Source: Pseudomonas sp. GOM7 (GTDB taxonomy: Bacteria; Pseudomonadota; Gammaproteobacteria; Pseudomonadales; Pseudomonadaceae). Taken from it: a stretch of 64,000 nucleotides of DNA. Positions within the stretch are counted from its first letter, which is position 1. Each line of letters starts with the position of its first letter. The stretch lies in contig NZ_CP113519.1 of the NCBI RefSeq assembly GCF_026723825.1, forward strand, positions 5,270,001-5,334,000, in the 5' to 3' direction. The translations under genes and the position numbers were made by a program. The notes beneath the pieces were generated by a model, which saw only the letters and a program-made list of their open reading frames with translations, was not told the origin of the DNA and searched no databases. Positions 1 through 8,361 of the stretch are shown here, one piece after another.

Positions 1-3000
1 CCCATGGGGCGACTGCCAGGCTACGACAAGCTTGGAGAAACGCCAAAAGGTGCGGTACTGCGCCCAGGTAGGTTGTATGTTTTTTGCCGAGGCAAACTAT
101 GGCGCGAGCTGGAAAGTGATGGCCAGGGTCAGCTATTTGAAGTGGACGTGCCGCACTGGCGAAACATCGCCAAAGCAGGGGGCGAGGCAGATGAGCGTAA
201 ACCTGTCGGTGCCAAGCAATACCTGTTGCTGCTGCCAATGCTGTTACAAGGGCGCTTCGTAGGTGACCAATATGAAATGGCCTACAGTGAATTGCCCTGG
301 ACGTGGGAATACATCGAGTGGCTGGAAGCCAGTAGCGGTCGCATCAAGCAGCGCTGTCAGAATGTTGCGCCGGCGTGGTCGGCTGCCGTGGTCGGCCCTG
401 AGCAGTGGCGAGCCACACAAGCCATGCCCATCATCCCACTCACCCGCCTAAGCAAGGGGCTCTGCGCCCGCGAACTGCATTTCGAGACGCTCCTCGAAGA
501 CCCACTGATCTACACCTCTGGCCTGACGGAGCTACCGGCCAACTCGCTGGTTAAACAACTCGAGCAGCGCCAGCAGGAATTGGCTGCCAAGACCCAGGCT
601 CCAGCGCCAGAACCCTTACCGCCGCTGCCCGACAGCAAGGATCTACTGAGCGAATATCAGCTACGCGGCTATCCACGCCTGGTCGGCATCATGCTGCACG
701 ACCCGATCTTCACCCTTCGCCATGCCGTCGCTCAGACCAAGCTATGCACAGAGCTGCTGCAAACACTCAATGCCCTGGTGCCCCATCAGTCATTTGGTCG
801 TTATGCCGAAGTGCTATACCAGGAAATGCTCACACCTGCCGGATCGCTCAAGGAATTCCGCGAGCACGTCGACTTGGCTGCACTCAAGCAAGCCACGCTC
901 CACAATGAGCGCGAGCGCGCTCGAGAACTGCTCTATCGCCTGCAGGAGCGATTGCTTGGCCTAGTACAGCAGCTCCAACCCGTTTGGCAGGACTATGTGC
1001 ACAGCGAGGACGAACGCCTGCTGGAGCCTTATGCGCAACTGGTAGAGCTATTGGAAGTGCTGACATGCTCGCCCAAGAGCAGTGATCCTCGCTGCATCGA
1101 ACCGACGGATACCAAGCTCGCCAAGGATGTGGAAAAACTCAGCAAACAACTGGTGCAAGCCACCCATGCGCTGACCCGCGACCTGCTGCCCGAGGCCGAC
1201 AAGCTTCCCAAAGCCCTGGAGCGTCTGGAGCAACGACTTGCCAGCGGCCAGCCAATACGCCCCGAGCGCCTCGGCCTCAGTGCCCTCAGTTTCCTGAACG
1301 GCGCTTACATCGCCCAGAACATGGCAGCGGCGACCGACGAAGTGCTCAACCATGTGGCGACCGCCACCATGCTGGCGATCAAGCGCATAACAGAAAGTCC
1401 GAACGTGACCCAAGTGGAACTGCACCGCAGCTTCCTGCCAACCTTCAACACCCTCAAACGCCTGCATAGCCAGGCAAAGGGCCTGGAATTGCTGCCTCAG
1501 GGCAAGGCACTGACAGAGCAGAAGGTGGTACTGGGTGTACACGGTGGCGGGGTTAGTTTCGGTATCACCGCGGCCGAGCGCCTTACTCTGACCCGAAACA
1601 ACTACTACTACGCCAACCTGACCAATCGCGGCAGAACGGTGGCCACCAGTAGCGCCAAGGCAGCGGAGCGTCTCGGCTTCGCCAGCAAGGATCTGGGTAA
1701 GGTCATGGTCGTGGTGGCTGAAGCCAACGATCCACTAGTGGAAGACTTCAGGCAGTGGCGCAGCGTTGCACCGCAACTGGATACGGCCAAGGCCCTGGCC
1801 AATAGCAAGACGATCCCCATACTGGCCACGGTCTGTGCGGCGTTCAGTCTTTATGCGAATACGGTCGGGACGAAAGAATTAATTAACAGTGAAGAATGGA
1901 GATTTCGAGCAGGAGCAGGCGGAGCACTCGTTGACCTTGGTTTAGCCGCCAATAATCTTGCGCTGAAACTATTAACGGATGCAAAGCGAGGAGCTCACCC
2001 TTGGCATGTTTTCTGGGAGCGTGGGCGATTTAACACCTCGGGTTTCTGGGCCGAAAACCTGATGAAACGCACGGGCAACAATTGGCTTAATTTATCGCGC
2101 ATCGGCTCCGCTGCCGCCATGGCTGCCACTGCTGCACTATTCACCTGGGACGCTTACCGTGCTTCGCGTGATGGCGATAACGAAGTGGCCATCGCCAATC
2201 TGGTGGCCGCCAGTGGCGCGGGAGTATGGGCACTCTATACCATCGGCATTATCGCCAGCCCCTGGTTGCTCGGTGTGGGCGTAGCTCTATTACTGGTCGG
2301 TGTGGCCGGCACGGTGCTGATGGCCGCCAGCCCGCTGGAACAGGCCATCAAGCATGGGCCTTTTGGTCGTCAGCAGCGTCTGGGGCAAATGGACGACCCT
2401 CTTCTGGCCTACCAACAACTGCTCGGTATCATGGGCGCTCCTGTCGTCCGTATCGAACGCATGGCGCAGTGGCTGGAGCAAGCCAGCGAAGATGATCGCC
2501 AGCGCCTGCAAGCGAGCCAGCAGGAGCAACGTGTCGCACTCAGCGCAGGAGATTGGGTGGTGGAAATCGTCAGCCCACTGCTCGGGCAGTTCCGTAATGG
2601 CCTGGATTTCAACCTGATTGCCTGGGAGCGCCTGCGTACCCGCAGCCATTTCTCAGGCTGGAACTACCCGCGCCCTGTCAGGATCGACAAAGAGAAACTG
2701 GGGGCGGTGCTGCTGAAAGACAATCGCCTGCTGTTCGTATTGCCCGCCATGCACCAGGTGATCGCCCAGCGCGATCCACGCCGTAATCTGCAAACCATCC
2801 AATACGGCCTGAAAGTCTGTGCGCAATTCCACCTGGGGGAAACCATCTGCTATCCCAAAGATCCCTTCCCCGGCTATAACCGCATCACCCTGCCGCAACC
2901 CACTCCACGTCAATGGCAGCCCTATACCCCGGGCATGCCTGCCGATCTGGAAACCCGTGATGAAGCCGCTTACTGGCTGATCAGCAAACGAGACTTCGCC

Positions 3001-3009
3001 GACCAATGA
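1..3009 (+). CDS. VasX-type (BTH_I2691-like) T6SS effector, 5' end outside window
   Basis: The frame is open to the first base and no ribosome site can lie before the ATG at 4, so the true start is probably upstream. The N-terminal part (residues about 1-55, with PGRLYVF and FEVDV) resembles the N-terminal region of VasX-like toxins delivered by the type VI secretion system. The middle is long and helical. Two hydrophobic stretches lie near residues 700-720 and 744-775 (LLGVGVALLLVGVAGTVLMA), as expected for a membrane-inserting pore-forming toxin of this family. The stop overlaps the next start (ATGA), so effector and downstream membrane protein are translationally coupled, the usual effector/immunity arrangement. 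Bases about 1855-2060 are clearly more AT-rich than the rest. Family assignment is from recognition of the N-terminal region and context; pore formation is inferred. Confidence 0.7.
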   Translation, partial: PMGRLPGYDKLGETPKGAVLRPGRLYVFCRGKLWRELESDGQGQLFEVDVPHWRNIAKAGGEADERKPVGAKQYLLLLPMLLQGRFVGDQYEMAYSELPWTWEYIEWLEASSGRIKQRCQNVAPAWSAAVVGPEQWRATQAMPIIPLTRLSKGLCARELHFETLLEDPLIYTSGLTELPANSLVKQLEQRQQELAAKTQAPAPEPLPPLPDSKDLLSEYQLRGYPRLVGIMLHDPIFTLRHAVAQTKLCTELLQTLNALVPHQSFGRYAEVLYQEMLTPAGSLKEFREHVDLAALKQATLHNERERARELLYRLQERLLGLVQQLQPVWQDYVHSEDERLLEPYAQLVELLEVLTCSPKSSDPRCIEPTDTKLAKDVEKLSKQLVQATHALTRDLLPEADKLPKALERLEQRLASGQPIRPERLGLSALSFLNGAYIAQNMAAATDEVLNHVATATMLAIKRITESPNVTQVELHRSFLPTFNTLKRLHSQAKGLELLPQGKALTEQKVVLGVHGGGVSFGITAAERLTLTRNNYYYANLTNRGRTVATSSAKAAERLGFASKDLGKVMVVVAEANDPLVEDFRQWRSVAPQLDTAKALANSKTIPILATVCAAFSLYANTVGTKELINSEEWRFRAGAGGALVDLGLAANNLALKLLTDAKRGAHPWHVFWERGRFNTSGFWAENLMKRTGNNWLNLSRIGSAAAMAATAALFTWDAYRASRDGDNEVAIANLVAASGAGVWALYTIGIIASPWLLGVGVALLLVGVAGTVLMAASPLEQAIKHGPFGRQQRLGQMDDPLLAYQQLLGIMGAPVVRIERMAQWLEQASEDDRQRLQASQQEQRVALSAGDWVVEIVSPLLGQFRNGLDFNLIAWERLRTRSHFSGWNYPRPVRIDKEKLGAVLLKDNRLLFVLPAMHQVIAQRDPRRNLQTIQYGLKVCAQFHLGETICYPKDPFPGYNRITLPQPTPRQWQPYTPGMPADLETRDEAAYWLISKRDFADQ

Positions 3010-4229
3010 ATGCGCCTGCCCCATCAGATCACTACGCCCCGTCCGCCTACCGCAGCACGGCCATTCCTGCCCAGCCACCACACAAATGGCCGCAGGACGC
3101 CAACCGCAGCAGCCCCACTCGCACCCCACTGCGCTGGGGGCACTATGCTCACCTGGAGCCCTGGCAGGATATCGATGCGCAACTTCAACCCAACATGCGT
3201 AACTTTCTCGATGGCAAGGGCGAGGATGATCTTTATATCAACCATAAACGTTGGAAATTCGATAACTCCAGCAGGTGGATGATTTTGATCCCATATTTGA
3301 AATGGTGGTCAATCTTATTTGCCCCGTGGTTTTTTTGGATGCTCACCATTCCAACACCCAGCTTCAGTAATGACTCGTTAAAACTTACAGCCGAAATAGC
3401 ATTAGTTTTTCTTTCCATATGCATGGTAGGCGTAAGTAGCTGGTTCATGTGGCGAGACACACCAAACTTTAGGGCTTACCTTGTCCAAGTAGGAGTAGGA
3501 TTTTTTATCGCACTTACTGCATCAATACTGACATTTCAAACGTCCCAACATGGCGCGGATTTGTTTTTGGCCTGCGCAGCCATGGCATTCAGCGTCTTTA
3601 TGGGGCTGATCGGTTGGGATTACCTGCAAGATCTTTATTTACGCGTCTTCGCCCATGACGGCAGCGGTTTCAATCGCCAGACCGGCATGCTCACCATCGG
3701 TCGTTTTTTGCGCAAGCCCTTCTCGGCACCGTTCTACGAGTTCGACGCCACCCTGGAATTTCGTCCAGGCCCTCATGGCAACAGCAGTTTCGCCATCTGG
3801 CTGCATCACCGTTACTACGATGTCCAGGTCGCGCTGGGTGGCAAGCTCCAGTCGCTCGGCATGAGCCTCGAAGAGGCCCTGGCATTCTGGGACAGCCTGC
3901 AGCGCTACATGGACGTCACCCAGCCCCTGCCGGATCTGCCCCTGCTCGAACAGTTCCGCCATCTGGATCCGGTTACCGCCGCCCATGATCAACAGCAGGG
4001 CCGCTCATCCCGTCGCTGGCGTGACATGCCCTATCGTGCCTGGGAGCGTCGTGGCAGAGCCGAGACCATGGCCCTTAATCGCGACTATAAATGGCAACAA
4101 CAGCCTTGCATCCTGCAAGCAAAGATCGATCCCAGCCTGAGCATCGAAGCCTATTACCGCAGTCAGGAAGCCAGGGGCATAGCAGCCACTCCCAAAGCCG
4201 ATGACTTCGATGCCGTTCATCGGGGATAG
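3006..4229 (+). CDS. DUF6708-like membrane protein, candidate immunity protein
   Basis: A 407-residue protein starting in a 4-base overlap with the effector stop. After a proline-rich soluble N-terminus it has four predicted membrane helices (about residues 97-115, 128-148, 159-177, 184-204), then a soluble C-terminal domain with FNRQTG, PGPHG and FWDSLQRYMD. The same landmarks (FNRRTR, VGPHTG, WEWLRAYMD) occur in the same order in the frameshifted gene immediately downstream, so the two are distant paralogues, probably of the DUF6708 family found beside VasX-type effectors. The membrane-helix part (about 3240-3560) is AT-rich compared with both flanks. Inner-membrane protection against the coupled toxin is inferred from topology and position; it could instead act in effector loading. 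Confidence 0.6.
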   Translation: MNAPAPSDHYAPSAYRSTAIPAQPPHKWPQDANRSSPTRTPLRWGHYAHLEPWQDIDAQLQPNMRNFLDGKGEDDLYINHKRWKFDNSSRWMILIPYLKWWSILFAPWFFWMLTIPTPSFSNDSLKLTAEIALVFLSICMVGVSSWFMWRDTPNFRAYLVQVGVGFFIALTASILTFQTSQHGADLFLACAAMAFSVFMGLIGWDYLQDLYLRVFAHDGSGFNRQTGMLTIGRFLRKPFSAPFYEFDATLEFRPGPHGNSSFAIWLHHRYYDVQVALGGKLQSLGMSLEEALAFWDSLQRYMDVTQPLPDLPLLEQFRHLDPVTAAHDQQQGRSSRRWRDMPYRAWERRGRAETMALNRDYKWQQQPCILQAKIDPSLSIEAYYRSQEARGIAATPKADDFDAVHRG

Positions 4230-4346
4230 GGGAGCCGACAGATATCACTGCATGCCATCCAGCACATCAGGCGCAGCATCACTACAGGCACGCCATTGCA
4301 TTAAGGGAACAAGGACTGACTATCCCCCGGAAATCAAGGAGCTCGC

Positions 4347-5302
4347 ATGGCTGTAAGCGACCTGATCCAACAAGCGCGCACCCGTTTCGGGCAGGCGCCC
4401 AGTGTGCTATTGCGCGCCGACGAGCCCACTGGAGAAAAACCCCGAGAACTCTTCGTTACCGATGAGCATACCGGGCATTATCTGGCCCTCAAGACCGGTG
4501 GTGATTCTGACAGAGGAATCGTAACTGGCACTCTAGGGGGAACGGTGTCAATTGCAATGGGGCTCTTCAGCTTTTTTTTGCAATTAGGGGTGAATGGGAT
4601 GGTGTTGCAGTCACCTTACCTTTTGCCCTCATTTGTCTGCTTGCCCCTCTCGCTTGGGAGGTTAGTCGTCCGCTCCCACTGCCAATTCTCTTCAACCGCC
4701 GCACCCGAGAAGTCTATTTCGATCACAATGGCAAGCTGTACCACAGCCCTTGGGACGGTATACAGGCGCTGGCAGGCGAGTTTGTTATGGTTGGCCCACA
4801 TACCGGTGGTATGCGAAATGCCTCACTGGAAATTCTCGTACGCCGCCTCGGCGAGCCCGAAAACGCGTTGCTGATAAGCCTTGGTCTACCGATGGGCAAA
4901 ACCCTGCAAATGCAAAAAGGCCTATGGGAATGGCTACGCGCCTATATGGACAATGGTCCCTGGTTCGATGAGAACGGCCAGCGTAGCGACTCCGATGCAT
5001 ACGTAAAGGAAATGCTTTCTGCCCATACCAAACCCACAGGCTTTCTTGCCTTCCGGCGGCAAAAGATTGCTGACAAAAAAGCAGCCAACGAGGGCAAGAA
5101 CTATCTGGAGTGGACTGATGCGGTTCTCTATCTGGGGCACCTGCTTTTCTACCCGATGAACTGGCTGCAAGAGTTCACCTACAACATCGCCAAGCGCCGC
5201 TCCCGTAATCGCTGGCCACAGATCGTCACAGAACGCCTACAGCAAAACGGTCCTACTACGCGCCTTATCGATTTGGAGCGTGAACGTGGGCTGGACGTAT
5301 AA
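4347..5302 (+). pseudogene. DUF6708-like membrane protein gene, frameshifted at a T8 run
   Basis: The gene starts at ATG 4347 with a good AAGGAG site at 4336-4341. Its first frame reads through a membrane helix (SIAMGLFSFF) into eight T residues at 4572-4579. Beyond this the first frame gives nonfamily sequence. The frame one base back reads AIRGEW, then a hydrophobic segment (LPFALICLLAPLAW), FNRRTREVYF, WDGIQALAG, VGPHTGG and WLRAYMD, ending DLERERGLDV at 5302. The second frame is the proper continuation, because its landmarks match the C-terminal domain of the upstream gene. One extra T, or a -1 slip on the run, would restore a protein of about 318 residues. It may be a dead gene, a phase-variable gene, a slippage-translated gene, or a homopolymer sequencing error; the sequence alone cannot decide. 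Confidence 0.7.
4572..4579 (+). other. T8 homopolymer at the frameshift point
   Basis: Eight consecutive T inside a sequence encoding a membrane helix, exactly where the reading frame of the DUF6708-like gene must change by one base to give family-like sequence. Runs of this length are prone to slipped-strand mispairing and polymerase or ribosome slippage. Confidence 0.75.
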
Positions 5303-5339
5303 ATCCATACATAAACATCAACGATGTCAAGGAAAGACC

Positions 5340-5819
5340 ATGCAACAAGCCACCTGGAATCATGCCCAATACCTCAGCGTGCTGTCCTGGACAATGTTCA
5401 GTGCCGCCATCACAAGCGCACAGCTATTTCTTGTATTTTTCCCTTTTGGCAATCTGGATGAGTACGTGCTGGGTTGGCCTCTCGGACTATCGCTGACCGC
5501 AAACGCCATACTAGTTATTGCGTCCACTTTAGGTCGCCGCGACCAATATGTTCGTATCTCACTGACGGATAACGGAATCCAATATGCTGACGAATCCGAG
5601 TCCTACCGTCGCAACGAACTGCTTCGTGCCAGTGAAATCAAGAAGATCCGCGTTCGACGCAATCCATTCTTCAAATCACTGATGATCGACATGAAGGAAA
5701 ACAACCAACGCTTCTTTCTGAGCAATGCGTCTATCACAGAGAATTTTTTGGCTGAAGCCAATGCGCTCATCAAGCAAGGAGCGGGCAACGTGCCGCAAGT
5801 CGACCTGCAAAAGGCGTAA
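5340..5819 (+). CDS. small two-helix membrane protein, candidate immunity protein
   Basis: A 159-residue protein beginning MQQATWNHAQ; ATG 5340 is chosen because GGAAAG lies just before it, whereas the in-frame codons further upstream overlap the previous gene and look non-coding. Two hydrophobic segments lie in the first half (FSAAITSAQLFLVFFPFG and GLSLTANAILVIAS). They are followed by a basic, beta-rich soluble domain (IRVRRNPFFKSLMIDM) with a PH-like or bPH2-like character. No named family is recognised. It sits inside the effector/immunity array, so an accessory immunity role is plausible but unproved. Confidence 0.55.
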   Translation: MQQATWNHAQYLSVLSWTMFSAAITSAQLFLVFFPFGNLDEYVLGWPLGLSLTANAILVIASTLGRRDQYVRISLTDNGIQYADESESYRRNELLRASEIKKIRVRRNPFFKSLMIDMKENNQRFFLSNASITENFLAEANALIKQGAGNVPQVDLQKA

Positions 5820-5862
5820 GTTGCGACGGGAGGCAACCCTGCAGGGCACTTCAGTTTGACGG

Positions 5863-5996
5863 CCAGGACTTCACCCATACCACCGCCAAACGTTGCCCTG
5901 TAATCGCCGGCACAGATCGTCACAGAGCGCCCGCAACCCAGTGCCCCGGCCACACGGCTGATCGATTTGGAACGAGACATCGGATGGGATGTGTGA
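5863..5996 (+). pseudogene. relic of the C-terminal end of a DUF6708-like gene
   Basis: DNA from about 5863 aligns with the 3' end of the frameshifted gene at about 5170-5302. Shared blocks include TTCACC, CGCCAA, GTAATCGC, CACAGATCGTCACAGA and GATCGATTTGGAACG-like bases. Translated, the last part reads QIVTER, then ATRLIDLERDIGWDV and stop, against QIVTERL and TRLIDLERERGLDV in the copy upstream. A missing base near 5909-5911 breaks the frame within the relic, and nothing of the N-terminal part remains. This is a decayed third paralogue left by duplication. Confidence 0.7.
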
Positions 5997-6095
5997 GGCG
6001 ACCGAGCATCGCACTGAAGAGGTCACCCGATTAAGAGCCACAACCAGTCGATTGCAGCGTTTTTCGGCCCCTACCTCACATGACCACATAGCGCT

Positions 6096-6743
6096 ATGAG
6101 TGCACTGATAAAGGTTTTCCCGGATAGCATTTTTACCGTCGATGACACTGGCAGCGTTTCAATGATCGAACGCCACTCTGCCACGTTCATGACCCATGTG
6201 TTGAGATGGGGCTGGTTAGTACTTCTTCTGGCTTTTATAGCGTCATGCCGGGTCGACGTTGCAGGGCTCACGGTCACATTGTTCTGCTTGTTGGGAGGAT
6301 ATCCGCTCATTGTGTTGGTAATCGCAAACTGGATATTTCCCGACACAACCTACGAGGCTCACTTCGACGCTGAGGGGCTTCATCTGGCCATCGGCCAAGC
6401 GCAAGACCTGACGGCCCATGCCAGTATTTTCGTTCCTTACCGGGAGATCGCTGAGCTGGTGACTCTTGACCATTATCGAAATATGGGCCGATACGGCACC
6501 ACATGGATTCGTAGCTACATCATCAAAACGAAAGTGCCATACGGCGAAAAGCCTCACCTGCAAATCAACACCAAGCGCAGTGCGGAGTCGGTGTATTCCG
6601 TTTTGAATCGAGTCGCTCAACTGCCTGCGGCACAACACATCCGCATACCACCGATGGTCACCATTGGCGATCCACCCTTCAGTCCGGCAAGAAGACGCCA
6701 GCAGCGCGAAGAGCGTGAGAGGCGTCTACGCGGAGAGGTGTAA
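6096..6743 (+). CDS. two-helix membrane protein of unknown family in the effector/immunity array
   Basis: A 215-residue protein with two hydrophobic segments near residues 33-75 (LVLLLAFIAS; LFCLLGGYPLIVLVIAN). A soluble domain follows (YREIAELVTL, TKVPYGEKPHLQINTK) and the tail is highly charged and arginine-rich (ARRRQQREERERRLRG). No convincing ribosome site precedes the ATG, so the start is uncertain. Its layout, two membrane helices then a beta-rich domain, is like the 159-residue protein upstream, but I see no sequence match. It is the last gene of the array before the convergent MFS gene. Function unknown; immunity role inferred only from position. Confidence 0.5.
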   Translation: MSALIKVFPDSIFTVDDTGSVSMIERHSATFMTHVLRWGWLVLLLAFIASCRVDVAGLTVTLFCLLGGYPLIVLVIANWIFPDTTYEAHFDAEGLHLAIGQAQDLTAHASIFVPYREIAELVTLDHYRNMGRYGTTWIRSYIIKTKVPYGEKPHLQINTKRSAESVYSVLNRVAQLPAAQHIRIPPMVTIGDPPFSPARRRQQREERERRLRGEV

Positions 6744-6875
6744 TGGCTAGAGAGCACAAAGTTGCCGACGGACAGAACCCGGCCTAGATAGCGAAGTCCA
6801 GTCCCAGTGGAGCCTTCCGCCAGCGCGACCTGCGACGCCCCATCATCGAGATAATTTGCCGAGGTGCGAAAAGCA

Positions 6876-8141
6876 TCAGGGCCGGAGCCGAACGCCTTTA
6901 TTAGCTGCTTCGTGCCGAGCATGCGCCAACACGTTCAGCAGTATCAACAACCCCAGCATTCCCGCCCCAACGAACAACCCCTCATATCCCAGCGCCTTGG
7001 CCAGCAGCCCGCTGCTGGCGCCGACGACACCGGACAGCAGCACCTGTGCCGAAGCCTGCAGGGTGAAATCGGCGCCTTCGTGTTCGGGGCGGCACATGCG
7101 CATCATGGCGGCGAACAGGGCAACGGTGGACATGCCGTCGGCCACTTGCTCGAACAGGGTCACGGCATACACCAGCGCGGTATTGGCGCCCTGCCCCACC
7201 AGCAAGGCCAGGGCTGCTATGCCGATGGCCTGTAGGGCGCCGAACAGGATCAGTGCACGCAGCACGCCGATGCGGGCGTAGAGCAAACCGCCGAGCAAGG
7301 CGCCGCCGATGCCGGCCAGGCTGCTGATCAGGGTCAGTTGGCCGAGCGCTGCGGTGCTCCAGCCCTGATCCACCAGCATCGGCTTGAGCATCGGCGAGCC
7401 CAGCGAGTCCCCCAGCTTAAAGGTGAGCACCACCACCAACCACAGCAGCATGCCGGGCTGCGCCAGCAGGCCGCGATAGTGGTTCAGCAACAAGCGCGGG
7501 CCGAGGGCGCTTTCCGCCAGGGCGGGCTGAAAGGGCAGTACGCGACGTTCGGGGAACAACCAGATCGGCATGGTCATCAAGAGGATCAGGCCGGCCAGCA
7601 GGCCGAGTGCCAGGTTCCAGCCCAGCGGGTCGATCACCAGCAACAGGCCGCTGCCGCTGACGATCATGCCGACCTTGTAGCCGCCCACCTGCAGGCTGTT
7701 GCCCAGGCCACGCCAGCGCTCGGGTAGCAGGCGCACGGTGAGGCCGTCGGTGGCCACGTCCTGGGTCGCTGCCAGCAGGTTGATCAGCAGCAAAAGACCA
7801 AGCAGGCCCCACAGGCCGGCGCCGAACAGGGTTTGCGGAGCCAACAGCGCCAGCACGGCGACGCAACCGATCACCCCGCTTTGCAGCGGCAGGATCCAGC
7901 CACGGTGATGGCCCAGACGTCGCGATGCCAGGCGGTCGATCCAGGGTGCCCAGAGGACTTTCAGCAGCCAGGGCAGTGCCAGCAGTTTGAGCAGGCCGAT
8001 CAGTGCCAGATCGACGCCGTGCTGGCGCAACAGTACCGGCAGAGCGTGGGCGATCAGCCCGGAGGGAAGGCCCTGCGCGCAATAGAGCGAGGCCAGCAGT
8101 ACCAGTGTGGCGTTGGACGGGCGAGGTGCGGTGGGCGACAT
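6876..8141 (-). CDS. MFS transporter, AmpG/FptX-like family
   Basis: About 421 residues with some twelve hydrophobic segments. The N-terminal pattern LPSGLIAHALPVLLRQHGVD, then LALPWLLKVLWAPWIDR, is the signature region of the AmpG-like branch of the major facilitator superfamily. That branch also includes siderophore importers such as FptX/RhtX. ATG 8141 is preferred to an in-frame TTG at 8159. It is convergent with the immunity array and lies downstream of znuA with a REP-rich gap of about 215 bases, so it is not clearly part of the zinc operon. The substrate cannot be told; muropeptide or siderophore are the main options. Confidence 0.7.
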   Translation of the reverse strand: MSPTAPRPSNATLVLLASLYCAQGLPSGLIAHALPVLLRQHGVDLALIGLLKLLALPWLLKVLWAPWIDRLASRRLGHHRGWILPLQSGVIGCVAVLALLAPQTLFGAGLWGLLGLLLLINLLAATQDVATDGLTVRLLPERWRGLGNSLQVGGYKVGMIVSGSGLLLVIDPLGWNLALGLLAGLILLMTMPIWLFPERRVLPFQPALAESALGPRLLLNHYRGLLAQPGMLLWLVVVLTFKLGDSLGSPMLKPMLVDQGWSTAALGQLTLISSLAGIGGALLGGLLYARIGVLRALILFGALQAIGIAALALLVGQGANTALVYAVTLFEQVADGMSTVALFAAMMRMCRPEHEGADFTLQASAQVLLSGVVGASSGLLAKALGYEGLFVGAGMLGLLILLNVLAHARHEAANKGVRLRP

Positions 8142-8229
8142 GGCGGGCGCTCGCGGCAAAAGCGCAAGCCTAGTGGTTTGCGCCGGCGAGCGGCAACGCG
8201 GCGATGGTTACAGTTCGTAGCTTGGCGGG

Positions 8230-8361
8230 TCGCGGCTGAAGCCCCTCCCACAAAGCCTCGCAAGCCCGTAGCCCGGATGCAATCCGGGGCCGCTTCAATT
8301 GCGGAACCTACACAGGGCCTGCCGCTGGATTCTCCAGTGCGTAAGGTGTATTCCGCCCTAC
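8230..8361. repeat. REP/BIME-type repeat cluster between znuA and the MFS gene
   Basis: Three short palindromic units of the kind scattered through Pseudomonas genomes: the complement of GTGGGAGGGGCTTCAGCCGCGA at 8230-8251, GTAGCCCGGATGCAATCCGG at 8268-8288, and GGTGTATTCCGCCCTAC at 8345-8361. The last reaches the znuA stop codon. They fill most of the intergenic space and may stabilise or terminate the znuA transcript. Confidence 0.65.

Noticed and set aside
6617-6922. 101-residue minus-strand frame after the array, reading SGPDAFRTSANYLDDGASQV
   Set aside because: Its start would lie inside the MFS gene and its end in the 215-residue gene. The composition looks somewhat protein-like and it could be a relic, but no family match or start supports a gene.
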